Position numbers and translations under genes: made by a program. 64,000 bases of DNA from an uncultured Oscillospiraceae bacterium (GTDB lineage: Bacteria; Bacillota; Clostridia; Oscillospirales; Acutalibacteraceae): the NCBI GenBank assembly GCA_900539845.1, contig UQDP01000001.1:62001-126000 (forward strand), in the 5' to 3' direction. The notes under the pieces are model-generated. The model was not told where the DNA came from. It worked only from the letters and a program-made list of their open reading frames with translations, and searched no databases. This document shows positions 18,107-26,310 of this stretch, in pieces; within the stretch, counting starts at the first letter, position 1, and the number at the start of each line of letters is the position of its first letter.

Positions 18107-18616
18107 CTAAATACCGAATTCTTCGGCATAAATAAGCGAGCCGCTTAAAGCGGGCGCGTTTTCGCTAAGTTGAAGCGCCATGAAGTTTACCGCCGGAATT
18201 CCGTCAGGCGTTTTTGCGCCGTATTTTTCGGCGGGAACAAAGCCGAATCGGGGATAGTATTTTTCACTTCCTAAAACGAATATATACTGCCATCCCAGCG
18301 CTTTTGCGATCTTTTTTGATTCGGTTATCAGAGCGGTTCCCACGCCGCTGCGCTGAAATTCGGGTGCAACGGAAAGCGGCGCGAGTACGAGTACGGTCTC
18401 TGCGTCGATCTGTGCCTTTGAATACATTATATGCCCTGCGATTTTACCGCTTATTTCCGCAACCAAAGAAAGCTCCGGCACAAAAGCATCGCTTTTTCTG
18501 AGCGCCTCTGCCAGATCCTGTTCGTTGCCGTCCTTGTGCTCGGCAGATTCAAACGCTGCTTTTATCAGGTCATAGACCTCTTTGTAATCCTTTTCTGTTT
18601 CTCGTCTTATAATCAA
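18107..18616 (-). CDS. GNAT-family N-acetyltransferase (YhbS-like)
   Basis: This 169-residue acetyltransferase has the acetyl-CoA-binding motif A region (LSVAPEFQRSGVGTALI, with the Q-R-x-G-x-G loop). A downstream YYPRFGF motif is typical of YhbS-type proteins. The start is read as TTG at 18616 on the - strand because GGGAGGA sits 7 bases upstream and the protein then begins with the usual IRRE segment; an upstream ATG would overlap that site. The substrate is unknown. It is transcribed divergently from pyk, with the DUF3784-like gene downstream. Confidence 0.87.
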   Translation of the reverse strand: MIIRRETEKDYKEVYDLIKAAFESAEHKDGNEQDLAEALRKSDAFVPELSLVAEISGKIAGHIMYSKAQIDAETVLVLAPLSVAPEFQRSGVGTALITESKKIAKALGWQYIFVLGSEKYYPRFGFVPAEKYGAKTPDGIPAVNFMALQLSENAPALSGSLIYAEEFGI

Positions 18617-18668
18617 AAAAATTCCTCCCATCGGAAAAAGCAATAATAAAAGCGTTTTATGTACGGTT

Positions 18669-18677
18669 ATTATATCA
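18669..18677 (-). promoter_or_regulatory. Probable extended -10 promoter for the GNAT gene
   Basis: Reading the - strand, TGATATAAT (18677 to 18669) is a perfect extended -10 element. It lies about 50 bases before the TTG start. No convincing -35 box is present, which extended -10 promoters can tolerate. Confidence 0.5.
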
Positions 18678-18752
18678 TGATTGCAGGAAAAATAAAATCT
18701 GTTTCAGGGAATTGAAAATTCAGATTTTATATAATTTTAATGCGTAACTGTA

Positions 18753-18780
18753 TTGATTTTATTTGATTTACTGATATAAT
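18753..18780 (+). promoter_or_regulatory. Promoter of pyk
   Basis: TTGATT (18753-18758), 16-base spacer, and TATAAT (18775-18780) with an upstream TG giving an extended -10. It drives pyk and probably mltG, thyA and folA. Confidence 0.75.
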
Positions 18781-18820
18781 ATCATTGATAACAAACTATA
18801 GATATAAAGAGGCTTATAAT

Positions 18821-20257
18821 ATGGGCGAATACAGAAGAAAAACCAAAATCATATGCACGATCGGTCCTGCGTCCTGCGATAAGGAAACGCTGAAAAAGCT
18901 TATGCTTGAAGGCATGGACGTTGCCAGATTCAACTTTTCACATGGCGATTATGACACGTTTGAAAAATGGTTTTCAAATGTTGTTGAGGTCAGGGAAAAA
19001 CTCGGTATTCCCGTTGCAACACTGCTGGATACAAAAGGTCCTGAGATCAGGATCGGCTCTTTTGAAAGTGAAAACGGCATAGTCCTCAAAAGAGGACAGA
19101 CTTTTACCCTTACAACAGACGATATCAAAGGCAACAACGAAAGATGTTCCGTATCTTTCAAAGGTTTGCCGAAAGAGGTCAAAAAGGGCACTACCATCCT
19201 TATTGACGACGGTCTGATCGCTCTTGAAGTTGAAGAAATAAAGAACGAGGATATTCTGTGCAAAGTCATTGACGGCGGAGTGGTAACGGATCACAAGGGC
19301 GTAAATGTGCCGAATGTTTCGCTTTCTCTCCCTTATCTTTCCGATAAAGATATGCAGGACCTGAATTTCGGCGCGCAGATGGGATTTGATTTCATTGCCG
19401 CTTCCTTCTGCCGTACGGGGGCCGATATTGCGTATCTGCGCAATTTCTGCCATGCACTCGGCTGGAACGATGTCAGGATCATTGCCAAGATCGAGAACAG
19501 TGAAGGCGTTGAAAATATCGACGATATTATCCGTGAGGCGGACGGCATCATGATCGCCCGCGGAGATATGGGCGTTGAGATACCGTTTGAAAAGATCCCG
19601 GCGCTTCAGAAAATGATAATCGAAAAAGTGTTTGCGGCAGGTAAAATTGTTGTTACCGCAACGCAGATGCTGGAATCCATGATCAAGAATCCCCGACCCA
19701 CAAGAGCGGAGATCACGGATGTTGCCAACGCGATTTATGACGGCACTTCATCCATCATGCTTTCCGGCGAAACGGCAATGGGCGCGCATCCCGTTGAAGC
19801 TGTCAGAACCATGGCGCTTATAGCACGCACCACGGAGCAGGATATAAACTATATAGATAGATTCAAAACACTCGCGCCCGGGCATCTGTCCGGCGATATC
19901 ACCTCCGCTATATCCCATGCAACCGTTACTACCGCCCACGATCTGAACGCTGCTGCAATCATAACCGTTACGAAGAGCGGCAATACAGCAAGGCAGATCT
20001 CAAAATACAGACCCAACTGCCTTATCATTTCCGCCACAACCAGTGAAAAGGTACGCCGCCAGAACAATCTGTCTTGGGGCGTTCTTCCCGTAATGTGCGA
20101 AGAAAAGTCAAATACGGACGAGCTGTTCAGCCACGCCGTTGAAGTTGCGAAGAAAACGGGCTATATCAAAAAAGGTGATATCGTTGTTATTACGGCGGGA
20201 ATCCCGCTTGGACAGAGCGGCACAACGAATATGCTCAAGGTTGATGTTGCTGATTAA
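18821..20257 (+). CDS. pyk: Pyruvate kinase
   Basis: Pyruvate kinase makes pyruvate and ATP from phosphoenolpyruvate and ADP in the last step of glycolysis. The protein is 478 residues from ATG 18821. The N-terminal KTKIICTIGPA segment, the catalytic lysine block IIAKIENSEGV and the metal-binding IARGDMGVEIP are intact. There is no extra C-terminal PEP-utiliser domain of the Bacillus type. A longer frame from 18785 would run through the region right after the promoter and is not supported. AAAGAGG is the ribosome binding site. Confidence 0.96.
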   Translation: MGEYRRKTKIICTIGPASCDKETLKKLMLEGMDVARFNFSHGDYDTFEKWFSNVVEVREKLGIPVATLLDTKGPEIRIGSFESENGIVLKRGQTFTLTTDDIKGNNERCSVSFKGLPKEVKKGTTILIDDGLIALEVEEIKNEDILCKVIDGGVVTDHKGVNVPNVSLSLPYLSDKDMQDLNFGAQMGFDFIAASFCRTGADIAYLRNFCHALGWNDVRIIAKIENSEGVENIDDIIREADGIMIARGDMGVEIPFEKIPALQKMIIEKVFAAGKIVVTATQMLESMIKNPRPTRAEITDVANAIYDGTSSIMLSGETAMGAHPVEAVRTMALIARTTEQDINYIDRFKTLAPGHLSGDITSAISHATVTTAHDLNAAAIITVTKSGNTARQISKYRPNCLIISATTSEKVRRQNNLSWGVLPVMCEEKSNTDELFSHAVEVAKKTGYIKKGDIVVITAGIPLGQSGTTNMLKVDVAD

Positions 20258-20269
20258 TGAGGTTTCAAT

Positions 20270-21304
20270 ATGAATAAAAAAATCGTAAAACTTGTTGTTG
20301 CACTGGTTGTTGTGATTGCGCTTATCGCTGCAGGCGCGTTCTTGTATACGCGTATCTCGCGCGATATCAACGGCACCGAATCCGGCGAAGCCAAGGAATA
20401 TACGCTTGTGATCGAGCCGCAGGATTTCCAGTACGAAATCTCCAAAATGCTCAGCGATAACGATATAGTTGTTGATGATTCGATATGGTCCATGTGGATG
20501 GACAGCCACTACCCGGATTTTACGTATATCAACGGCGAGTATTATCTGAACTCAAATATGAGTTATGAGGAGATCGCCCAAAAGCTGCAAAAGCCGGATA
20601 TCAGTCATCAGGTTGTTTCGGTTGCGATCCCGGAGGGGTATAATGTTTTTGATATAGCAGAAACGCTTGAGGAAAACGGCATATGCAGCGCAGAGGATTT
20701 TTACGCTGCCGTTTCAACAACAGAGGGTTACGATTATGACTGGCTTGCCGGATTTCCGCAGGACAGGGAAAATATCGGCTTTATTCTGGAGGGCTTTCTT
20801 TTTCCGGCAACATATGATTTCGGTATGAATACGGACGCGAAAATGATCGTCGATCAGATGCTTTCCGCGTTTGATGACCGCCTGTCGGATGAGATGCTGA
20901 ATTACTGCGAACAGAACGATATGACGCTTTATGAGTTTATAACGCTTTGTTCTATCGTGCAGGAGGAGGCGCTCACGGAAAGCAGCGCTCAAAATATCGC
21001 CTCTGTTCTTGTAAACAGGCTTGACAGCGGCACCAAGCTTCAGTGTGACGTAACTTATTATTACGCGCAGAAGCTGCTTGACTACGGATTTCCGCGCAGC
21101 ACCTATGATTCCTATTATACCTATCGCTGCCCGGCGCTTCCGAGCGGACCGATAGCAAATTCCGGCATGCATATTGTAAATGCAGTGATCGATCATCCCG
21201 ATACGGATTATTTGTATTTCTTCTCCGATCTGAACGGCGAATTTCATTTTGCCGAAACAGGCGAGGAGTTTGAACGTCTTAAGGAACAGTATCCATGGAA
21301 GTGA
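20270..21304 (+). CDS. mltG: Endolytic murein transglycosylase MltG
   Basis: MltG cleaves nascent peptidoglycan strands and so ends glycan synthesis. The 344-residue protein has a short basic N-terminus, one membrane helix (about residues 7-26) and an extracellular YceG domain. A LysM-like segment comes first, then the catalytic region with SIVQEEA around residues 228-234, and later the GPIANSG motif. It lies 12 bases after pyk, so it is probably co-transcribed. Confidence 0.92.
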   Translation: MNKKIVKLVVALVVVIALIAAGAFLYTRISRDINGTESGEAKEYTLVIEPQDFQYEISKMLSDNDIVVDDSIWSMWMDSHYPDFTYINGEYYLNSNMSYEEIAQKLQKPDISHQVVSVAIPEGYNVFDIAETLEENGICSAEDFYAAVSTTEGYDYDWLAGFPQDRENIGFILEGFLFPATYDFGMNTDAKMIVDQMLSAFDDRLSDEMLNYCEQNDMTLYEFITLCSIVQEEALTESSAQNIASVLVNRLDSGTKLQCDVTYYYAQKLLDYGFPRSTYDSYYTYRCPALPSGPIANSGMHIVNAVIDHPDTDYLYFFSDLNGEFHFAETGEEFERLKEQYPWK

Positions 21305-21340
21305 TCACAGCTTTCGCACTGAAGTTTTGGAGGAAGATTT

Positions 21341-22243
21341 ATGTCTAAATGGGACAGGGATTATCTTGCGCTCTGCGATAAGATTCTGACGCAGGGCACA
21401 GAGGTGGTAAACAGAACAGGCGTTAATTCCATAAAAGTTCCGGCGCATCATTTTCATTTTGACCTTTCAGAGGAATTTCCGATATTAACAACAAAGCAGC
21501 TTTTTATACGCCAAGCGGTGCTGGAAATGCTGTGGATCTATCAGGCGCAGTCAAACGACGTCAGATGGCTGCAGGAACGTGATGTTAAGATCTGGAACGA
21601 GTGGGAGATCGATGAGGAAGGCTATTGGAACGCAACACAGCTTCTTCCCGATGAAAACGGAAAGCTCGTTAAACAGCAGGTGCATAAGTTTTTCGGCAAG
21701 GAATTTGCGCACACGATCGGAACGGCGTACGGCTATATTGTCAATAAATTTAAAATGACGCAGAATCTCATAGATAAGATTCAAAACCACCCGGAGGACC
21801 GCAGAATGATCATGACCCTGTGGCAGAACGATTATTTGGATACCGCTGTTCTGCCGAGCTGCGTCTGGAGCAGTGAATGGGATGTAACGGACGGAAAGCT
21901 GAACTGCTGGGTTCACCAGCGCTCCTGCGATGTTCCGCTCGGTCTGCCGTTCAATGTAACGCAGTATGCCGTATTGCTCTCTATGCTTGCGCATGTTTCC
22001 GGCTTGCAGCCGGGAACGATCGACTGGAGCATAAAGGACGCGCATATCTATGTAAATCAGGTGGACGGCATCAGAGAACAGCTTCGCCGTCTGAAAGAAG
22101 AGGGCGATCTGCCCGCTCCCGAATTATGGCTTAATCCCGAAGTAAAGGATTTCTTTGCGTTCGATAACAGCAGGGATATAAAAGATATCAAGCTGACAGG
22201 CTATAAGCATCTCGGAAAGATTGCTTTTCAGATTTCACAGTAA
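21341..22243 (+). CDS. thyA: Thymidylate synthase (divergent active-site context)
   Basis: ThyA makes dTMP from dUMP with methylene-tetrahydrofolate as carbon donor and reductant. The 300-residue protein keeps the phosphate-binding PEDRR block, the nucleophile Cys174 in LPSC and QRSCDVPLGLPFN. The usual PCH motif is SCV here (His replaced by Val175), and other usually conserved blocks are altered (GTAYGY, IKDAHIYVNQ). I read it as an active variant branch rather than a decayed copy because the core residues remain. folA directly downstream regenerates tetrahydrofolate from its dihydrofolate product. Confidence 0.92.
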   Translation: MSKWDRDYLALCDKILTQGTEVVNRTGVNSIKVPAHHFHFDLSEEFPILTTKQLFIRQAVLEMLWIYQAQSNDVRWLQERDVKIWNEWEIDEEGYWNATQLLPDENGKLVKQQVHKFFGKEFAHTIGTAYGYIVNKFKMTQNLIDKIQNHPEDRRMIMTLWQNDYLDTAVLPSCVWSSEWDVTDGKLNCWVHQRSCDVPLGLPFNVTQYAVLLSMLAHVSGLQPGTIDWSIKDAHIYVNQVDGIREQLRRLKEEGDLPAPELWLNPEVKDFFAFDNSRDIKDIKLTGYKHLGKIAFQISQ

Positions 22244-22262
22244 TCATTTTAAAGGTAATTTT

Positions 22263-22739
22263 ATGAGCATATCATTGATTTTATCGGTAGGAAAAAATAA
22301 TGAGATCGGCAGGGGAAATGACCTTATTTGGCATTTCCATGCCGATATGAGGTTCTTCCGCGAGACCACAACGGGCAACACCGTTATAATGGGCAGAAAA
22401 ACATTTGAGTCCCTGCCGAAGGTGCTTCCCAACAGGCGCAATATCGTGATTTCTTCGGATACAGATCTGAAGATCGACGGGGCTGAAGTCGTTCACAGTA
22501 TTCAAGAGGCGCTTGACGCCGCGCAGAACGATACTGTTTTTGTGATCGGCGGCGGAAAGATATATGCGCAGTTTCTTCCGGCTGCCGATCGAATCTACTT
22601 AACGGAGATAGACGATGAATGCCCGAACGCGGATACGTTCTTTCCGCAGTTTGACAAGTCGCTTTATACACGTGAGCTCCTGGCGGAGCACGAGGAGAAC
22701 GGCGTTCGATTTTCCCACGTGCTTTACACAAAAAAATAA
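22263..22739 (+). CDS. folA: Dihydrofolate reductase
   Basis: FolA reduces dihydrofolate with NADPH. The 158-residue protein has the family blocks GRGNDLIWHFHADMRFF, VIMGRKTFESLP and VIGGGKIYAQFLP in order. The start at ATG 22263 has AAAGG upstream; the longer frame from 22221 lies within thyA. The thyA-folA pair forms the end of the pyk unit and is followed by a strong terminator. Confidence 0.95.
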   Translation: MSISLILSVGKNNEIGRGNDLIWHFHADMRFFRETTTGNTVIMGRKTFESLPKVLPNRRNIVISSDTDLKIDGAEVVHSIQEALDAAQNDTVFVIGGGKIYAQFLPAADRIYLTEIDDECPNADTFFPQFDKSLYTRELLAEHEENGVRFSHVLYTKK

Positions 22740-22750
22740 TTGTATCAAGG

Positions 22751-22792
22751 ATAAAGGTTTGACCGCATTTTTATCGGTCAAACCTTTATTTT
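22751..22792 (+). terminator. Rho-independent terminator after folA
   Basis: ATAAAGGTTTGACCG (22751-22765) and CGGTCAAACCTTTAT (22775-22789) form a perfect 15-bp stem with a 9-base loop, followed by T residues. Confidence 0.92.
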
Positions 22793-22873
22793 GCTGATTG
22801 ATGAAAATAGATTTTAAAAGTCGGGAAATGTGATTTGAATTTTGATATCATATCCGTGAAAGGAGGAAAAATT

Positions 22874-23749
22874 ATGAATCACTTAGACACCCTTCAAAAC
22901 GGGATCGATTATATCGAAAGCCATTTAGCGGACGAGATAAGCAATGAAGAGATATCCGCAGTCACCCGTATGAGCATTGTTCATTTTCAAAAAGCGTTTT
23001 TGGGTATAACCGGGCTGACATTGGGTGAATACATCAGAAACCGCAGGCTGACTCTTGCCGCAACGGAACTTGCCGGCGGCAAAAATACCGTGCTCCAGAT
23101 CGCTTTGAAATACGGATATGAAAGCAGCGAGGGATTTTCAAGGGCGTTCAGGGAATTTCACGGCGTTAATCCGAATGTGATTAAAACAGGAAAAGGGCGT
23201 TTTTATCTGTTCAATAAAATCACGCTTGAGATCAAAGTGAATGGGGGAAACAAAATGAACTTTGAAATCACCGAACTTAAAAACAAAAGCTTTGCCGGTA
23301 TTAGAACCATAGCATCCGGCAATATGAATAAAGATATCGACAAACGCTGGGACAATGATGACGAGACTTGGGAAGCCACCCGCAGACAGCAGAACGAACT
23401 GCTGACAGATGACCATATCTGGTATGAGGTTTACAGAAAAAAGGATGATGATACTTATTTGCATTATATATGCTCCGGCTGTGATGAAATACCAACCGGC
23501 TGTGAGCGGGTGAATTTTGAAGGCGGTCTTTATGCAAAGATAACGACCGAAAGGTGTAAATATCCTACCGAACAGCTCAAGGGCGCTTACTATTCGTCCC
23601 TAATTGATAATCAATGGCTCGAAGACGCAGGCTTCGAACTGGATGACAAACGCAACCAGCTTTATGTAACAAACTGGACAATGATAGAGAAAGAGGAAAG
23701 ATTTATTGAAATTTATCTTCCTGTCAATAAAATAGACGGGATACATTGA
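22874..23749 (+). CDS. AraC-family regulator with GyrI-like effector-binding domain
   Basis: This 291-residue transcription factor has an N-terminal AraC/XylS double helix-turn-helix (about residues 5-105, with NEEISAVTRMSIVHFQKAF and ALKYGYESSEGFSRAFREFHG). A C-terminal GyrI-like/AraC effector-binding domain spans about residues 130-290. Proteins of this layout sense small, often hydrophobic or cationic molecules. AAAGGAGG at 22858-22865 fixes the start at ATG 22874; the longer frame from 22835 is not supported. It stands alone between two transcription units, so its target is not evident. Confidence 0.9.
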   Translation: MNHLDTLQNGIDYIESHLADEISNEEISAVTRMSIVHFQKAFLGITGLTLGEYIRNRRLTLAATELAGGKNTVLQIALKYGYESSEGFSRAFREFHGVNPNVIKTGKGRFYLFNKITLEIKVNGGNKMNFEITELKNKSFAGIRTIASGNMNKDIDKRWDNDDETWEATRRQQNELLTDDHIWYEVYRKKDDDTYLHYICSGCDEIPTGCERVNFEGGLYAKITTERCKYPTEQLKGAYYSSLIDNQWLEDAGFELDDKRNQLYVTNWTMIEKEERFIEIYLPVNKIDGIH

Positions 23750-23843
23750 TTATTCAAAAGATTTTTTATAACGTTTATACTTCAGAATGTATGCGTGGAT
23801 TTATGAAAAAAGTAAGCTATAGCTAAAAAATTATATTTTGTTG

Positions 23844-23875
23844 TTGACAAAGTTGTTTTATTGTGTTAGTATAAT
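23844..23875 (+). promoter_or_regulatory. Promoter of infC-rpmI-rplT
   Basis: A consensus TTGACA (23844-23849) is followed after 17 bases by TAGTAT (23867-23872). The overlapping TATAAT (23870-23875) would need a 20-base spacer, so TAGTAT is the likelier -10. Confidence 0.68.
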
Positions 23876-24070
23876 CCCACAACAAAGAAGAACATTTTCC
23901 CGTTCTCCCCTTAAGCGCAGGCAAAAAGGGCAATATCCTTTTGTATGTTTGGGTTTATTGAAGTGCGGGCATTTATGTTCGCACTTTTATTATTGTTTGC
24001 ATATTTTGAACCGATAGGTTTTGAGTTGTTGCAGGCAGATCAGGTCTTTATTTTAAATGAGGTGTTATTT
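23876..24070 (+). promoter_or_regulatory. infC leader with attenuator-like hairpin
   Basis: The stretch between the AraC gene (ending 23749) and infC contains no credible gene. It holds AT-rich sequence, the promoter at 23844 and this untranslated leader of about 195 bases. AAGTGCG (23961-23967) and CGCACTT (23980-23986), followed by TTATTATTGTTT, form a terminator-like hairpin 85 bases before the start. In Bacillus the equivalent leader is bound by L20 to control infC-rpmI-rplT; a similar attenuation here is inferred from position and structure only. Confidence 0.6.
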
Positions 24071-24589
24071 ATCAGCAGAGAAATTCCGCAGCTCAACGGA
24101 GAAATCAGAGACAAGGAATTGCGTGTCATCACTGCAGACGGTGAGCAGCTTGGTATCATGAGCGCAAAGGAAGCGCAGCACGAGGCCGAGATCAGAGGGC
24201 AGGATCTTGTTAAGATCGCTCCTCAGGCAAAGCCGCCCGTTGTTAAGATTATGGATTACAGCAAATTCCGCTATGAGCAGGCTAAGCGCGAAAAGGAAAA
24301 CCGCAAGAAGCAGAAAACGGTCGATACCAAAGAAATACGCCTTTCGCTGAATATTGATGTTGGCGATTTCAACACAAAGGTGAATCAGGCAAAGAAATTT
24401 CTTGAGAAGGGCGACAAATTAAAGGTCTCTTTGCGCCTTCGCGGCAGAGAGATGGCTCATTCGGATCTCGGCGTTGCCAATATGGAAAGGTTTGCTCAGG
24501 CACTCGGCGAGGATATTAATGTTGATAAAGCCCCGAAGCTTGAGGGCAGGCAGATACTTATGTTTGTTTCCCAAAAGCCTTCTAAGTAA
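24071..24589 (+). CDS. infC: Translation initiation factor IF-3 (AUC start)
   Basis: IF-3 binds the 30S subunit and checks start codons during initiation. The conserved protein begins at REIPQLNGEIRDKELRV. No ATG, GTG or TTG lies at that point. GAGGTG (24059-24064) is 6 bases upstream of an ATC codon at 24071, giving a 172-residue protein, exactly the family length. A near-cognate start is the known basis of IF-3 autoregulation (AUU in E. coli). An in-frame ATG at 23945 would add 42 hydrophobic residues and would translate through the leader hairpin, so it is rejected. rpmI and rplT follow. Confidence 0.93.
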   Translation: MSREIPQLNGEIRDKELRVITADGEQLGIMSAKEAQHEAEIRGQDLVKIAPQAKPPVVKIMDYSKFRYEQAKREKENRKKQKTVDTKEIRLSLNIDVGDFNTKVNQAKKFLEKGDKLKVSLRLRGREMAHSDLGVANMERFAQALGEDINVDKAPKLEGRQILMFVSQKPSK

Positions 24590-24618
24590 TTAAAAATATA
24601 TAACTGGAGGAATAAATT

Positions 24619-24816
24619 ATGCCAAAGATTAAAACACACAGCGGCGCGAAAAAGCGCTTCAAAACCACAAAAAGCGGCAAGGTAAAGCGCGCGCATGCTT
24701 ATACCTCTCATATTCTTACAAAAAAGACCACTAAGCGTAAAAGAAATCTTCGCAAAACAACAGTGGGCGATGTAACGAATCAGAAGCAGATGAAGAGGCT
24801 CGTTCCTTACAAATAA
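24619..24816 (+). CDS. rpmI: 50S ribosomal protein L35
   Basis: L35 is a 65-residue, very basic large-subunit protein starting [15 protein letters not shown], the classic N-terminus. TGGAGGAA precedes the ATG. It lies 29 bases after infC and before rplT, in the conserved infC-rpmI-rplT order. Confidence 0.97.
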   Translation: MPKIKTHSGAKKRFKTTKSGKVKRAHAYTSHILTKKTTKRKRNLRKTTVGDVTNQKQMKRLVPYK

Positions 24817-24921
24817 ACCGCAGTTACTGTTGTTTGCTGAACAGAATATTTCCTGCTCCTTGATTTGTGCGGGATGATTTAAAGATTACAAAACGTTTGA
24901 TATATCGGAGGTAAACAGATT

Positions 24922-25275
24922 ATGGCAAGAATTAAAGGCGCTATGGCCACACGTAAAAGAAGAAAGAAAGTACTGAAAGCCGCTAAGGGCTATTACGGCA
25001 GCAAGCACCGTTTGTTCAAAACAGCAAAACAGGCTGTAATGAAGAGCGGTCAGTATGCTTATATCGGCAGAAAGCAGAGAAAGAGAGATTTCCGCAGAAT
25101 GTGGATCTCAAGAATCTCCGCTGCCTGCAAGGCAAACGGCACAAACTATTCAACATTTATGAACGGTCTTAAAAAAGCAGGTATCGATCTGAACAGAAAA
25201 ATGCTTGCTGAGATCGCTGTTTCGGATGCCGCTGCTTTCACAGCGCTTGTAGAATCAGCAAAAGCTGCACTTTAA
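24922..25275 (+). CDS. rplT: 50S ribosomal protein L20
   Basis: L20 is an early 23S rRNA-binding assembly protein and, in several bacteria, the repressor of its own operon through leader binding. The 117-residue basic protein begins [16 protein letters not shown] and is full length. A 105-base gap after rpmI holds its ribosome binding site (CGGAGG) and no other clear signal. A terminator follows. Confidence 0.97.
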   Translation: MARIKGAMATRKRRKKVLKAAKGYYGSKHRLFKTAKQAVMKSGQYAYIGRKQRKRDFRRMWISRISAACKANGTNYSTFMNGLKKAGIDLNRKMLAEIAVSDAAAFTALVESAKAAL

Positions 25276-25303
25276 TTTTCAAATTAAAATATAATGCAAG
25301 AAC

Positions 25304-25335
25304 TCCCCGATGATTTTATCTTCGGGGAATTTTTT
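25304..25335 (+). terminator. Rho-independent terminator after rplT
   Basis: TCCCCGA (25304-25310) pairs with TCGGGGA (25322-25328), followed by a run of six T residues. Confidence 0.85.
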
Positions 25336-25402
25336 ATAAGTGCATTGCCGGATTTCAGATTTTTTTGTTAAGAATTATTAAAAATCCTTTTAAATTTAAT
25401 TT

Positions 25403-25440
25403 TTGGTGTTGCACTTTTTTGCATTATAATGTATTATAAT
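25403..25440 (+). promoter_or_regulatory. Possible promoter region of the trmH-to-leuS gene run
   Basis: TTGGTG (25403-25408), 16 bases, then TATAAT (25425-25430). A second TATAAT lies at 25435-25440. The whole 258-base gap before the next gene is AT rich, and beyond the rplT terminator I see nothing else in it. Confidence 0.4.
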
Positions 25441-25533
25441 CTATATCTTAAAATATAGATATTAAATATATTATTTATTTAATAGTGCGTGGTTTTCTTA
25501 AACAGAAATTTTTATTAGCCGTGGGGAATCGGT

Positions 25534-26310
25534 ATGGAAAAAATCACAAGCAGATCAAACAGCTTAATAAAACATATCAAAAAGCTTTTCACCTCCCGCA
25601 GAGCGCGCACGGAAAATGCACAGTTCGCGCTGGAGGGTGCAAGGCTTTGTTTTGATGCTCTGAATTCAGATTGCCAGCCGCTTGTTCTGCTTTTGACCGA
25701 AGCTGCATATGAAAAATATGAAGATAAGTGCCGCGCGCTTGTTCCTTCTTTTAAAAACGCCTATTTTATATCGGAAGATATTTCGGCTTATCTCGGCGAT
25801 ACCAAAACGCCTCAGGGCGTATTTGCAATTTGCTCCCAGCGAAAAAAGGATTTTTCACCCCAAAAGGGCAAAAAATATATTGCGCTTGACCAAATCCAGG
25901 ATCCTTCAAATCTGGGCGCCGTCATCAGGTCCGCCGAGGCTCTCGGAATAGACGGAGCTTTACTTTGCGGCTGCTGTGATATTTATAATCCCAAGGTTTT
26001 GCGCGCTTCCATGGGCGGTGTTCTGCGTTTCCCGGTTATGATATGCAGTGATCTTGCCGCCGAGATAACAGGGCTTAAAAGTGATGGATTTTCGACTTTT
26101 GCCGCTGTGCCCGATTCAAATGCGACGGATATAAAAACCGTCGGCTTTTCAGGCTCGGATGTCTGCGTTATCGGCAACGAGGGCAACGGGGTTTCCAATG
26201 CAGTGAAAAACGCCTGTGATCAGCTTGTTACAATCAATATGCTCGGCAGAGCGGAAAGCCTGAATGCCTCTGCTGCCGCTGCAATCGTTATGTGGGAGAT
26301 GCTTCGTTGA
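25534..26310 (+). CDS. TrmH/SpoU-family RNA 2'-O-methyltransferase
   Basis: This 258-residue SPOUT-class methyltransferase would 2'-O-methylate rRNA or tRNA with S-adenosylmethionine. An N-terminal SpoU substrate-binding segment (about residues 1-95) is followed by the knotted domain. The three SpoU motifs are visible: QDPSNLGAVIRSAEALG, IGNEGNGVS and the C-terminal LNASAAAAIVMWEM. It resembles rlmB-type enzymes found before housekeeping genes in Clostridia; the target nucleotide is not known. dprA begins within its last codons. Confidence 0.9.
   Translation: MEKITSRSNSLIKHIKKLFTSRRARTENAQFALEGARLCFDALNSDCQPLVLLLTEAAYEKYEDKCRALVPSFKNAYFISEDISAYLGDTKTPQGVFAICSQRKKDFSPQKGKKYIALDQIQDPSNLGAVIRSAEALGIDGALLCGCCDIYNPKVLRASMGGVLRFPVMICSDLAAEITGLKSDGFSTFAAVPDSNATDIKTVGFSGSDVCVIGNEGNGVSNAVKNACDQLVTINMLGRAESLNASAAAAIVMWEMLR

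Noticed and set aside
23945..24070. Hydrophobic N-terminal extension of IF-3 from ATG 23945
   Set aside because: It would be translated from the attenuator hairpin region, has no good ribosome binding site and does not match any IF-3; the AUC start fits length and spacing.
25404..25440. Repeated TATAAT at 25425 and 25435 as a tandem promoter
   Set aside because: Only the first has an acceptable -35 at a 16-base spacing, so a double promoter is not supported.
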